Assembly: GCA_963773835.1 (NCBI GenBank)
Contig: CAVZCQ010000004.1
Span: forward strand, 558,001-622,000
Origin: JOPF136 sp963773835
GTDB taxonomy: Bacteria > Acidobacteriota > Terriglobia > Acidiferrales > UBA7541
DNA length: 64,000 nt
Reading direction: 5' to 3'
Each line of letters opens with the position of its first letter. Within the stretch, counting starts at the first letter, position 1. The position numbers and the translations under genes were made by a program. This document shows, in pieces, positions 16,124-25,800 of the stretch. A model generated the notes under the pieces. It saw only the letters and a list, made by a program, of their open reading frames with translations, had not been told where the DNA came from and did not search any database.

Positions 16124-18712
16124 ATGAGTCCCGCACCAGCTGCGCCGCCCCCGAGTTCCGCAGTTGGCAAATTCCTCCGCGGCCTGAATTTGCTGCTCAA
16201 GTCTGCGCAGATGTACGGCACCGAGCACGTGCAGACCAATTCCAAGTCCATGGAAGCCTGGAATTCCCTCTCCGCCGCTCTCAAAGAACGCAACGACCAG
16301 AATCTCGAGCTCGGCGTGATCGAAAATCGCCTTCTCATCAACGGCGACGCCGTCAAGGTCGGCCCCGCCGAACAAAGCTTCGTCCATCTGCTCGCCGCCG
16401 CCGACCTCGCCAGCGTCACCTTCACCCCTCATGCCAATCCCGAATCATTCCTGCATTTCGTGCGCATCTTCGCGGAAAACTCCTCCGATCCCGGCCAAAT
16501 CGCCGGGAAGCTGAAGCAGGCCATCGGTGACGAATCCAGATCCGGCATCCGCATCAACGAGATCCGCTTCGTTCGCGCCGGCTCCGGCTCTTCCGGTTCC
16601 AGCGGAATGGCCGCCGCACTCCTTGCCCAATCCTTTTCCGGCGATGCCGCGCGCGTCGAAGGCTTGCTGAACGACCCGGGCAAACTCCTCAGCATCCTCA
16701 CCGCCGCGGGCATGAGCCCGGCCGGGGCCGTTTCCAGCGTGGGCGCCGGCCCCGCCTCGACCCCCGCGCTCGGTGAGGAAGATACGACCACGGCCATCCG
16801 CCTGCTCGTCAAACTCGCTCGCGAAGGCGGCGACGAAGGCACTCTGGCTCCCTCCCAGTGGCGCGAGGAATTCTCCCGGATTCCCGAACCCAGCCAGGTC
16901 CTCCTCCAGCGCGTCCTGAAGGAATTTGCCGAAGCCATTCCGCCCAAAGAGCCCCCTCCGCCCGTCCTGCTTCAGTTGGCGGAGCACCTCGCCGTCCGGC
17001 TGGCCATGGAGCGGTACCAGAGCGGCAGCACTCAGGTCGATGCCGTCACCAACGTCCTCCACCGCATGAACCAGGAAATCGACACGCTGCGCGAGACACT
17101 GGGCACCTACGAGGAAAAACTCAAAGAGGCCGGCTTCGAGCTGAACCGCCCGCCCGACGTGCTCGAGCAGGAGTTCTGGTCCCGCATGCCCGAACCCGCC
17201 AAGCTCGGCGTTCTGCTTTCCGACGAGGCCTGGCAGATTCCCTCGCGCCACGTCCGCCAGTACGCCGATCATCTCGCCGAGCAGGGCGAAACCGGAAAGC
17301 TCGAACAGATCCTGCTGAAGTACGTCTCCTGCATCCAGAGCGAGTCCGAATATGCGCGAAAACGCGTGGCTCTCGGATTGAAAGACCTCGCCGCCTTCTA
17401 TCCCCGCCCGGAAAGCCGCGCGCTCCCTGCCGCCATCCGCATGGTCGGCGAACAGCTTCTGCGCGAAACCCAGCCCGAGCTGCAGAAGCTCATTTGCTCC
17501 ACGTTCGTCCTTCTGGGACAGGAAGCCGCTACCCGCCGCCGCTATCGCGCCGCCCTCGCAACTTTGACCGCGCTCCGGTCCATTGAGGAAAACAACGAGC
17601 ATCTGGCCGCCGGCCTTCAGGCCCGTATCGGCCTTGAAAACCGCATCCCTGATTTCCTCGAAGAAGCCCTCCGCATGCCCGTGGTTCCCGGTGAATTGAT
17701 GGAGTTCCTCCGCCGGCTCCCACTGCCCACCGCGGAGCACATCGCCGGACGCATCAGCCGCTGCTCCCGCCTCCGCGAGCGCGACCGCCTCGTTTCTCTC
17801 GCCGAGGAACTCGGCCCCGCCGCCGCGGAGGCCCTCCAAGGAATTTTCCGCCACCGCCCGCCCGCGAGCGCCGTCAATACCGTCGGCCTGCTCAGCCGCA
17901 TCGATCCCGCCGCCCTGGGCGAAGACCTCCGCGCCCGCCTGCCGGAATGGAGCCGCGTCTATCACGACGCCGTCGCCCGCCAGATTGCCGCCGCTGGTTC
18001 TCCCAGCCGCGGCCGCCTCCTCGCTCTCCTACTCGACGTATTCGACCCCCTCGTCGTCCCCCTGGCCATCGACGAAATCGGCATGAGCGAAGACCTCGAG
18101 CCCGCGCCGCTGCTGCTGAGCATTGCCGGGGGCGAACTCTCCAAATTCGGCGGGATGTTTGTGCGCGTGAAAGCGCTCGAAGCTCTCGGCCGCCTGCGCG
18201 TCGCCGAGGCCATTCCCCTGCTCAAAAAGCTTGTGGAATCGGACGAGTATCAGGGCGCGTTTATACACCCCGAGTTCAGCATCGTGGCCGCGCAGTCGCT
18301 TCTGAAGATCGACCGGGAAGCAGCAAAGGCCTCGATGACCCTCATTGGTTACAAGCTGGCCGACCTCGAGCCGTTCCCCCTGGACCGCTCCGCCGACGCA
18401 CCTGGTGTCCGCCAGCGCTATTACCCACGCCTGAAGTTGGCGCGCGAGATGAAGGCCACTCTGGTGACAGCCGACGGCGAGCACGAAGCATCGGTCCGCG
18501 AACTCTCGCTCGGCGGCGGGCTGTGCTCCTGCGCCGAGCGCGTCCCTCCCGGCACACCCGCCACCCTCCGCATCAAGACCGGCCTGCGCAGCTTCCCGGC
18601 CAAGGTTATCGTCCGCGACGCCCGCTCCGAAAACGTCGCCTTTGAAATCGCCGATATGGATCTCGATTCCCGTTCGAAACTTCGCGCTCTCCTTCAGCGC
18701 GCACGCAAGTGA
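16124..18712 (+). CDS. Large PilZ-domain protein with an N-terminal helical module
   Basis: 862 residues from the ATG at 16124 (a GTG directly precedes it at 16121). Residues 10-115 form a helical module (AVGKFLRGLNLLLKSAQMYG ... LELGVIENRLLINGDAV) of a type found with HEAT-like repeats. Residues about 200-750 are mostly alpha-helical, including repeat-like units (for example AEAIPLLKKLVESDEY) and a coiled-coil candidate (NQEIDTLRETLGTYEEKLKE). Residues about 765-860 look like a PilZ domain (RYYPRLKLAREMKATLVTAD, then RELSLGGGLCSC), with R-x3-R and an S-x-G-G motif suited to c-di-GMP binding. It is likely cytoplasmic and may tie c-di-GMP to a scaffold; the target is unknown. Confidence 0.82.
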   Translation: MSPAPAAPPPSSAVGKFLRGLNLLLKSAQMYGTEHVQTNSKSMEAWNSLSAALKERNDQNLELGVIENRLLINGDAVKVGPAEQSFVHLLAAADLASVTFTPHANPESFLHFVRIFAENSSDPGQIAGKLKQAIGDESRSGIRINEIRFVRAGSGSSGSSGMAAALLAQSFSGDAARVEGLLNDPGKLLSILTAAGMSPAGAVSSVGAGPASTPALGEEDTTTAIRLLVKLAREGGDEGTLAPSQWREEFSRIPEPSQVLLQRVLKEFAEAIPPKEPPPPVLLQLAEHLAVRLAMERYQSGSTQVDAVTNVLHRMNQEIDTLRETLGTYEEKLKEAGFELNRPPDVLEQEFWSRMPEPAKLGVLLSDEAWQIPSRHVRQYADHLAEQGETGKLEQILLKYVSCIQSESEYARKRVALGLKDLAAFYPRPESRALPAAIRMVGEQLLRETQPELQKLICSTFVLLGQEAATRRRYRAALATLTALRSIEENNEHLAAGLQARIGLENRIPDFLEEALRMPVVPGELMEFLRRLPLPTAEHIAGRISRCSRLRERDRLVSLAEELGPAAAEALQGIFRHRPPASAVNTVGLLSRIDPAALGEDLRARLPEWSRVYHDAVARQIAAAGSPSRGRLLALLLDVFDPLVVPLAIDEIGMSEDLEPAPLLLSIAGGELSKFGGMFVRVKALEALGRLRVAEAIPLLKKLVESDEYQGAFIHPEFSIVAAQSLLKIDREAAKASMTLIGYKLADLEPFPLDRSADAPGVRQRYYPRLKLAREMKATLVTADGEHEASVRELSLGGGLCSCAERVPPGTPATLRIKTGLRSFPAKVIVRDARSENVAFEIADMDLDSRSKLRALLQRARK

Positions 18713-18751
18713 TCCAAACGCGCCCGCACGGCGCCCCCGGGAGGCCAGGCT

Positions 18752-19309
18752 GTGAAACCGAGCCAGAACAGAATCACGCAGCTTTTTCTCGTAGAGGCGC
18801 GGACCAGCTTCGAACGGACCCTCAAGAGGATCATTGCCTGCCTCGATTTGCTGAGCGATGAGGATATCTGGTGGCGACCCAACACCGCGTCGAATAGTGC
18901 CGGGAACCTCGTTCTGCATCTTTCCGGGAATATGCGGCAGTGGATTGTTTCCGGTCTCGGCGGCGCGGCCGATGTTCGTGGGCGCGACGCCGAGTTCTCC
19001 GAGCGCGGCCCCATTCCCCGCCGCGTTCTCGTGGCCACATTGAGCCGGACGGTGCGCGACGCCAATCGCGTCGTTCGCCGTCTTAGCCCCGAGTCATTGA
19101 GCTGCAACTATAGGATTCAAGGCTTCCGCGTCACCGGATTGGTGGCTGTTTCGCACGTGTACCAGCACTTCTCACACCACGCCGGACAGATTATTTACAT
19201 CACAAAGCTGCTGAAGGGCAGGAATCTGGCGCTAACCAGGCTTCCGGGGGAAGCGAAGAAAAACCGGCCCGCTATACGGCGGCAGGCAGGGCAGAAACTG
19301 AGCTGGTGA
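18752..19309 (+). CDS. DinB-family protein (DUF1572-like)
   Basis: 185 residues from a GTG at 18752, preceded by GGGAGG. Four-helix DinB-like fold: EDIWWRPNTASNSAGNLVLH carries a first candidate metal His, and SHVYQHFSHHAGQIIYITKL carries the rest. The pattern W-W-R-P and H-H-A-G-Q-I is typical of DinB_2/DUF1572 proteins. The function is unknown. Its last 38 bases overlap the 3' end of the convergent dus gene (19272-19309), a small but real coding overlap. The tail after about residue 165 is basic and lies largely in the overlap. Confidence 0.86.
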   Translation: MKPSQNRITQLFLVEARTSFERTLKRIIACLDLLSDEDIWWRPNTASNSAGNLVLHLSGNMRQWIVSGLGGAADVRGRDAEFSERGPIPRRVLVATLSRTVRDANRVVRRLSPESLSCNYRIQGFRVTGLVAVSHVYQHFSHHAGQIIYITKLLKGRNLALTRLPGEAKKNRPAIRRQAGQKLSW

Positions 19310-20267
19310 AGAAGGTCTCCACGCGCTCGAACACTTCCTGCGTGGATTTCGCGGTGTGGACCGACCGCCGCAACTCTCCGCCGTTCCTGACCCCGTGCGT
19401 AAACCAGCATGCGAACTGCTTCATTTTCCCCAGGGCGTCCGGCGTTTCCGACTCCACCAGCCGCCGGAAATAATCCATGAGCAGCTCGTGCCGCGCCGCT
19501 TCCGTCGGCGTCTCATACGTTCCGGTGGCCATGAACTGCTCGATCTGCCGGAAAATCCACGGATTCGTCGCCGCCGTCCGCCCGATCATCACAGCGTCGC
19601 AGCCCGTCTCCGCCGCCATCCGCGCGGCATCCTCCGGCGTGCGCACGTCGCCGTTGCCGATCACTGGAATCCGCACTGCTTCGCGCACCGCGCGGATGAT
19701 CTTCCAGTCCGCGCGTCCTTCGAATCCCTGGATGCGCGTTCGCGGGTGGACGGCGATGGCCTCGATCCCGTTCGCCTCCGCCATCCTCGCCACTTCCGGC
19801 GCCACAATCGTTTTTTCATCCCATCCTGCGCGGATTTTTGCCGTGAGCGGAATCCGAACAGCGCCGCGCACTGACCGGAATACCGTCTCTAAAAGCGGCA
19901 AATCCCGCAGCAGCCCCGAGCCGCCGCATTTCACCACCTTCTTCGCCGGACACCCCAGGTTGATGTCCACCGCGTCGAAGCCCAACTCTTCCACCGCCCG
20001 TGCCGCCGCCGCCATCGACTCCGGATTCGCGCCGAAGAGTTGCCCGGTGATGGGATGTTCGTCCGGCTCGAAGAACAGATAGCGCTGCGACCTCTTCGAA
20101 TCTCGCACCACGCATTCCGCGCTGGTAAATTCCGTCATGATCAGTCCGCACCCGCCCAGCCCGCGGATCACCCGCCGGAACACCGTGTCCGTAATCCCGG
20201 CCATCGGCGCGAGGATCGTCGCCGGCCGGATGCAAAGATTCCGGATTCTCAGTTCAGCAGGCAGCAT
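19272..20267 (-). CDS. dusB: tRNA-dihydrouridine synthase (DusB type)
   Basis: 331 residues. FMN enzyme reducing uridine to dihydrouridine in tRNA. Motifs: ILAPMAGITDTVFRRVIRGL (FMN site), ITGQLFGANPESM, INLGCPAKKVVKCGGSGLL with the catalytic Cys, IAVHPRTRIQGFEGRADW and IPVIGNGDVRTPEDA. It is the last gene of the mfd operon, starting six bases after the BlaI-like gene's stop. Length and motif set fit DusB rather than DusA or DusC, though subtype assignment by eye is not certain. Confidence 0.94.
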   Translation of the reverse strand: MLPAELRIRNLCIRPATILAPMAGITDTVFRRVIRGLGGCGLIMTEFTSAECVVRDSKRSQRYLFFEPDEHPITGQLFGANPESMAAAARAVEELGFDAVDINLGCPAKKVVKCGGSGLLRDLPLLETVFRSVRGAVRIPLTAKIRAGWDEKTIVAPEVARMAEANGIEAIAVHPRTRIQGFEGRADWKIIRAVREAVRIPVIGNGDVRTPEDAARMAAETGCDAVMIGRTAATNPWIFRQIEQFMATGTYETPTEAARHELLMDYFRRLVESETPDALGKMKQFACWFTHGVRNGGELRRSVHTAKSTQEVFERVETFFTSSVSALPAAV

Positions 20268-20273
20268 TGTGGT

Positions 20274-20681
20274 TTAGCGGGTAGCAGGCTCCGGATTGCG
20301 CGCCCCGCTCGCGGCCCGCAGCGGCGCGAGCTGTTTTCCGGAAAGGTAATTCGCCATCGTCTCGTACGACCCTTCAAAGAAACCCTCCACCACGCGCGCG
20401 ATCGCCCGGGCCCGCGCTTCGTCCAGGGTCAGGTTCGGGAGGTAAAGGAACGCCCGGCCCGTTTTCCGCCGCGTCACGAATCCTTTGTGCGCCAGCCGGT
20501 CCATGATCGTCAGGATCGTCGTGTACGCCCTCGGCCGCGTAGCCGCCAGGTTGTCACGGATCTGCCGCACCGTCCCCTCACCCAGCGCCCACAGCCGGCT
20601 CATGCAGTCCAGCTCCAGCGGCGCCAGGTCCAGCAATGATTTCCGCAAAGCCTGCACCCGCGTGATGGTTTCCTCGCTCAT
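20274..20681 (-). CDS. BlaI/MecI/CopY-family winged-helix repressor
   Basis: 135 residues from the ATG at 20681, with AGGAGG upstream. A winged-helix DNA-binding domain fills residues 15-85: LAPLELDCMSRLWALGEGTV, RAYTTILTIMDRLAHKGFV and the wing TRRKTGRAFLYLP. The C-terminal dimerisation part follows (VEGFFEGSYETMANYLSGKQ). These repressors are usually paired with the sensor protease BlaR1/MecR1; no such gene is next to it. It overlaps the YhaM-like gene by ATGA, so it is co-translated within an RNA/DNA maintenance operon. Confidence 0.93.
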   Translation of the reverse strand: MSEETITRVQALRKSLLDLAPLELDCMSRLWALGEGTVRQIRDNLAATRPRAYTTILTIMDRLAHKGFVTRRKTGRAFLYLPNLTLDEARARAIARVVEGFFEGSYETMANYLSGKQLAPLRAASGARNPEPATR

Positions 20682-21697
20682 TTCTTCTCGCCTCCTGCCG
20701 GGCCCGGCTGCGGCCGTTGCGCGCCGCCGCTGGCCCCCGCCCCGTAGCGCTCCGTGCGCAGCAGCCGCCGTCCGAGCGCCGCTACTCGCCCCGTCCAGAT
20801 CTCCTCGCCCTCCGCCGAGGGCGCTGCCAGTCCCCGCCGCATTGCCCCAACCCGTGAGTCCAGCTCGTCCAGGTAATGGAACACCACCGCCTCGCGCGTC
20901 ATCGGCAGTTTCGGCGAGCCGAATTCGTATTGCCCGTGATGGCTCGCGATCAGGTGCAGAATCAGCGTCCGCAGTTCGGCCGGAAATCCCTCGATCGCAT
21001 CCATCTTCCGGCTCACCAGCTCGTACCCGATCAGGATGTGTCCCAGCAACTCCCCTTCGGGCGTGTACTGCACCGCGCGCTCGTACGACATCTCGTCCAG
21101 CTTCCCGATGTCGTGCAGCACCGCCGCAGCCACCAGAACGTCCCCCTCCATCTCCGGATAATGCTCCGCCATCATCCGGCACAGCCCGCACAGGCTCACC
21201 ACGTGCTCGAGCAGGCCCCCGACGTACGCATGGTGCATCATCTTCGCGGCTGGCGCGCGCTCGAACCGCCCCGCCACCCGCGGGTCATCCAGCACCGCCT
21301 CGAGCAGTTGCGCGATCCACGGGTTCCGCACTCCCGCCACGTATCCCGCCAGTTTCTTCTTCAGCTCGCCGATGCTCTTTTCCGTGTGCGGGATCAGGTC
21401 TTCCAGATCGTATTCCTCCGGCTCCGCCCGCCGGATTTTCTCCACGGTCAGCTCCAGCTTCCCGTTGTACGTCTTCGACCGCGCCTGGATTTTCACCACG
21501 TCGTCCGGCGACAGCGTCGCCGCCGCGCCCTCGTATCCGTCCCACATCTTCCCGTAGATGACTCCGGTCTTATCCCCCAGCTCCAGTTGCAGCCACTTCC
21601 TCCCCTTCGCCGACGAACAGATTTCCTTCCCACACACCAGGAAGTAGCTCACGATCACCTGGTCCGACCCCAGCTCGGAAACGTACGGCGATTTCAT
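20678..21697 (-). CDS. YhaM-like 3'-5' exoribonuclease (OB-fold plus HD domain)
   Basis: 339 residues. The N-terminal OB-fold-like part (KGRKWLQLELGDKTGVIYGK) is followed, from about residue 150, by an HD phosphohydrolase domain: MMHHAYVGGLLEHVVSLCGL, then AAVLHDIGKLDEM and LIASHHGQYEFGSPK. This architecture is that of YhaM, a 3'-5' RNase that also degrades single-stranded DNA. The last 35 residues are Gly/Ala/Pro-rich low complexity. ATGA overlaps at both ends (21697-21694 with the upstream PPIase, 20681-20678 with the BlaI-like gene) show tight coupling. Confidence 0.9.
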   Translation of the reverse strand: MKSPYVSELGSDQVIVSYFLVCGKEICSSAKGRKWLQLELGDKTGVIYGKMWDGYEGAAATLSPDDVVKIQARSKTYNGKLELTVEKIRRAEPEEYDLEDLIPHTEKSIGELKKKLAGYVAGVRNPWIAQLLEAVLDDPRVAGRFERAPAAKMMHHAYVGGLLEHVVSLCGLCRMMAEHYPEMEGDVLVAAAVLHDIGKLDEMSYERAVQYTPEGELLGHILIGYELVSRKMDAIEGFPAELRTLILHLIASHHGQYEFGSPKLPMTREAVVFHYLDELDSRVGAMRRGLAAPSAEGEEIWTGRVAALGRRLLRTERYGAGASGGAQRPQPGPAGGEKK

Positions 21698-22818
21698 TGC
21701 GATGGCCCGCTCCCCGCCGGCTTTGACGCTGCTGCCTCCGTACGCTTCTTCCCCTTCTTCTTCTTGCCGGGCTTTTCCGTGGCTGCCGCCGGGTCTACTT
21801 CCACGATCGGCGATTCCCCGACCGCCGCCGTGTCCGTGTACCCCGGTTTCACGATTAGGTAGCTTTCCTCCCGCAGCGTGGCCAGGTACTTCCGCAGCTC
21901 CGGCTGCGTCCGCTCGTAGCTCAGCCGGTTGTCAATTTCGTTCCGCACTTTTTCCAGCGGTTGGATTCCCGCGTCGTAGTGCTGCATGACCAGCAGGATC
22001 AGAAATCCGGTCTTCGTCCGGATCACGTCCGTCACATCGCCCTTCTTCATCTTGAAAACCGTGTCCTCGATGTCCTTCGAGAGCTGGCCGCGCTCAAACG
22101 GCCCCAGATATCCTCCGTCCTTCGCCGTGCTCCCTTCCGAATAGTGCTTCGCCAGTTCCTCGAAGCTGTCTCCCCGCTTGATCCGGGCCAGAAAGCCCTT
22201 CGCCTTCTCTTCAATCGCCGGGATGTCGCTCTCCGGCTTCTTCTCCGTGGACAGGAAAAATTCGGAGAGCACCACGTTCTCCGGACGATTGAAATCCTTC
22301 AGGTGCTGCTTGTAATACTGTTCCTCTTCCTCGTGTGTCACCTGGATGCGCGATCCCACCTCCCGCCGGATGACCTCCTGGGTCAGGAATCCGTTTCGCA
22401 GGGTATTTTTGTAGTCCTCCAGCGAAATCCCCTGCGCGTGCAACTGCGACTCCATCTCGTCCATGTCTTTCCAGCCGTATTGCTGCCGGATTTCATCCAG
22501 CCGTTTCACCACATCGGTTTCCACGTTCAGTCCCAGGTCTTTCCCCTTCTGCGCCAGCAGCGACTGGTCAATCAGGTCGCGCAGCAGGTTCGCACGACGG
22601 GTCCGCAGCATCTCCTGGAGTTTCTCCGGCGCGCATCCGGGACAATCCTGCTTCGTCTCATCCTCCAGCGACGCTTCCGCGCGCAGGTAGTCCGAAAGCG
22701 TGATGATCTCGTTGTTCACCCGGGCGATGATTTCCTCGAGCACCCGGCCCTTCTCCTCCTGTGCCCACAACACACTGGAAACACAGAAGATAGCTGCCAC
22801 CAGCGCCAACCGTTTCAT
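21694..22818 (-). CDS. Periplasmic peptidyl-prolyl isomerase (SurA/PpiC parvulin type)
   Basis: 374 residues, with a signal sequence (MKRLALVAAIFCVSSVLWAQ). Residues 25-165 are a SurA-like N-terminal chaperone region (VLEEIIARVNNEIITLSDYL, then NLLRDLIDQSLLAQKGKDLG). Residues about 170-275 are a parvulin domain (VVLSEFFLS ... FEELAKHYSEGSTAKDGGYL ... TGFLILLVMQHYDAG). The C-terminus is a Lys-rich tail (KPGKKKKGKKR). It should assist folding of outer-membrane proteins. It starts 31 bases after mfd and overlaps the next gene by ATGA. Confidence 0.93.
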   Translation of the reverse strand: MKRLALVAAIFCVSSVLWAQEEKGRVLEEIIARVNNEIITLSDYLRAEASLEDETKQDCPGCAPEKLQEMLRTRRANLLRDLIDQSLLAQKGKDLGLNVETDVVKRLDEIRQQYGWKDMDEMESQLHAQGISLEDYKNTLRNGFLTQEVIRREVGSRIQVTHEEEEQYYKQHLKDFNRPENVVLSEFFLSTEKKPESDIPAIEEKAKGFLARIKRGDSFEELAKHYSEGSTAKDGGYLGPFERGQLSKDIEDTVFKMKKGDVTDVIRTKTGFLILLVMQHYDAGIQPLEKVRNEIDNRLSYERTQPELRKYLATLREESYLIVKPGYTDTAAVGESPIVEVDPAAATEKPGKKKKGKKRTEAAASKPAGSGPSQ

Positions 22819-22849
22819 CGTTTCCCGCTTTCCAGGGGCACGGCCCAGT

Positions 22850-25800
22850 CTAGCGCGTCCCTTGCAGACCTCGCAACACCGTTTTCAGCGCTTGCACCAT
22901 CGATGCCCCTTCCGGCTTGGTCTCCAGCCACAAAACTCCGCCCGGCTCCAACCGCAAATCTCTGCGCGTCCTCACGATTTCCACCAGCCGCTCCGGGGGC
23001 AGGCTGGTCTGGTCCAGAAACCGCACTCCCGCCCGGCTCCCTTTTCGCTCGATCGCTTCCACCTGGATCTGCTCCGCCAGCGATTTCAGGATCGCGTAAT
23101 CCAGCAGATTCTCCACGGGTGGAGGCGCCGGCCCGAACCGGTCCGCCAGTTCCCGCAGCATGTCGGCGCTCTGCTCCTCAGACGCGATGGCTGCAATCCG
23201 TTTATATGTCCGCAGTCGCAGCGCCTCGTCTGGGATGTACGATTCCGGAATCCGGATGTCCAATCCCAGTTGGATCGTGGCACGCCGCTCCGGCGCCACT
23301 GTCTCGCCTTTTTGTTCCGCCACTGCGCGCTCCAGCATCTGGCAGTACATTTCAAATCCCACGGCGCCCACATGCCCGTGCTGCTCCCGGCCCAGCAGAT
23401 TCCCCGCCCCGCGCATCTCCAGGTCCAGCGCCGCAATGCGGAACCCCGCCCCGAGGTCGCTGAACTCCCGTAGCGCAGCCAGCCGCTGCCGTGCCTCGCC
23501 CGATAGCGGCACGTCCGGCGGCACCAGCAGGTACGCATACGCCCGCACGTTCGACCTCCCTACGCGTCCGCGAAGCTGGTACAGCTCCGCCAGCCCCATC
23601 CGGTCCGCACGGTTCACGATCAGCGTGTTGCAGTTGGAAATATCCAGCCCGTTCTCGATAATCGTCGTCGCCACCAGTACGTCCGCATCCCGCCGCACGA
23701 ACTGCATCATCACCCGTTCCAGCTCGCGCTCTCCCATTTGCCCGTGGCCCACCAGCACGCGCGCCCGCGGCGCCAGCCGTTTCACCAGCCGCGCAATCGA
23801 AGCGATCGACCCCACCCGGTTGTGTACGAAGAACACCTGCCCGCCCCGCGACAGCTCCTCGTCGATCGCCCGCCCCACCAGCCCCTCGCTGAACGGCGCC
23901 ACCACCGTCTGAATCGCCAGCCGGTCTTTCGGCGCCGTCTCGATCAGCGACATGTCGCGCAACCCCGCCAGCGACATGTGCAGCGTCCGCGGGATCGGCG
24001 TCGCTGAAAGCGTCAACACGTCCACCTCCCGCCGCAGCTCCTTCATCCGCTCTTTCGCCGCCACCCCGAACCGCTGTTCCTCGTCCACCACCAGCAGCCC
24101 CAAATCGTGAAATTTCACGTCTTTCGACAGCAGCCGGTGCGTCCCAATCACGATGTCCACCTTCCCCGCGTCCAACTCTTCCAGCACCCCTCTCTGCTCC
24201 GCCTTTGTCCGGAACCGGCTCAGCATTTCAATCCGCATCGGAAAAGCCGCCATCCTCCGCCGAAACGTTTCCCAATGTTGGAATGCCAGTACCGTCGTCG
24301 GCGCCAGCACCGCTACCTGACGCCCATCCTCCACTGCTTTGAACGCGGCGCGCAGCGCCACTTCCGTCTTCCCGTACCCCACGTCTCCGCACAGCAGCCG
24401 GTCCATCGGCTGCTCGTTTTCCATGTCGCTTTTCACTTCCTCGATCGCTCGCGCCTGGTCCCGCGTTTCTTCGAACTCGAACGCGTCCTCGAACTCCCGC
24501 TGCCACGGCGAGTCTGGCGAGAACCGGAACCCTTTGGCCACCTTCCGCTCCGCATACAGGCGCAGCAGTTTCTCCGCCATCTGCGCCACCGATTTCCGCA
24601 CGCGCGCCTTCCGCTGCGCCCACGCCGTCCCGCCCAGCCGGTCGAGCGCCGGCTCCGTCCCGCCCAGTGCGTTGTACTTCTGCACCAGGTCCATGCGCTC
24701 CAGAGGCACGTACAGCCGCGCCTCCTCCGCATACGTGAGCTGCATGAACTCGCTCGCGCCGTTCGCCGCTTCCATCCGCCGCAACCCCTCGAACCGCCCG
24801 ATCCCGTGGTCCACGTGCACCACGAAATTCCCCGGCTCGAGGTCCGCAAAGTCGCTCGCAAACGCCGCCGCAATCGGCCGCGCCCCGGCACGCGCCCGGG
24901 GCCGTTCCCCCGCCGCCTGCGTGTCGAACACATCCGCGGTTCCATACAACGCCAGGCGCAGCTCCGGCAGCGCTACTCCCTCCCCTATCGGCGCGCGAAT
25001 CAACGTCACGGCAGGCAGGGATCCTGCAAACGTTTCCTCAGAAGCCGTGGAGGCCGCCGGCGCATCTCCAACTTCCCCCACGCGGTACGGTAACTCCGCG
25101 TCACGCAATATCTCCGCCAGCCTCTCCATCTCCCCCACCGTCCCCGACGACAGCACAATCTGTTCGCCGCCCGCCAGCCGCCCGCGCGCGTCATTCAAAA
25201 ACGCCGGCAGGTTCCCCCGATATCGCCGCACGGACTGGCACAGCACCGCGCCGCCATCCGGGCCCGGCTCCCCCATCGCCAGCCGCGCCAGCAGCACCTG
25301 CTGGTGCGCGCCGAGCGCAGCCTTCCATTCCTCTTCCCGCAGTGCATATGCGGCCATGGTTGCATCGGGTGCTCCCGCTCCCCGCCGCTCGTACGCCCGC
25401 CGCCATTTCTCTCTGAACTCCGCTTCCGCTGCCGCAACCTCCTCCGGTTCATCCACCAAAATCACCGGCTCCGCCAGCAATTGAAACAGGCCCGTGTCCC
25501 GCTCCTCTTTCTCCTCACCGTCCTCTCCGCGTCCTCTGTGCTCTCCGTGTCCTCCGGGATAATCCGGAATTGTCTGTCTTTCTTCTCTTCTCTCGCTCCG
25601 CGCCCCGGACCCGTCTTCCCACTCCACCAGCGGCAAGAGCGTCACCCGTTCCACCGGCTGCACCGATCGCTGTGTCTCCGGATTGAATTCCCGCAGCGAC
25701 TCCACCGTATCTCCCAGCAGTTCGATCCGCACGGGATACGACCCCTCCGGCGGATACACATCCACAATCCCGCCGCGCACGGCGTACTGCCCCGGCATCG

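Noticed and set aside
16445..17965. 506-codon frame on the minus strand opposite the large PilZ gene
   Set aside because: No family motif, Gly/Glu/Ala-rich composition expected from the antisense of a high-GC gene.
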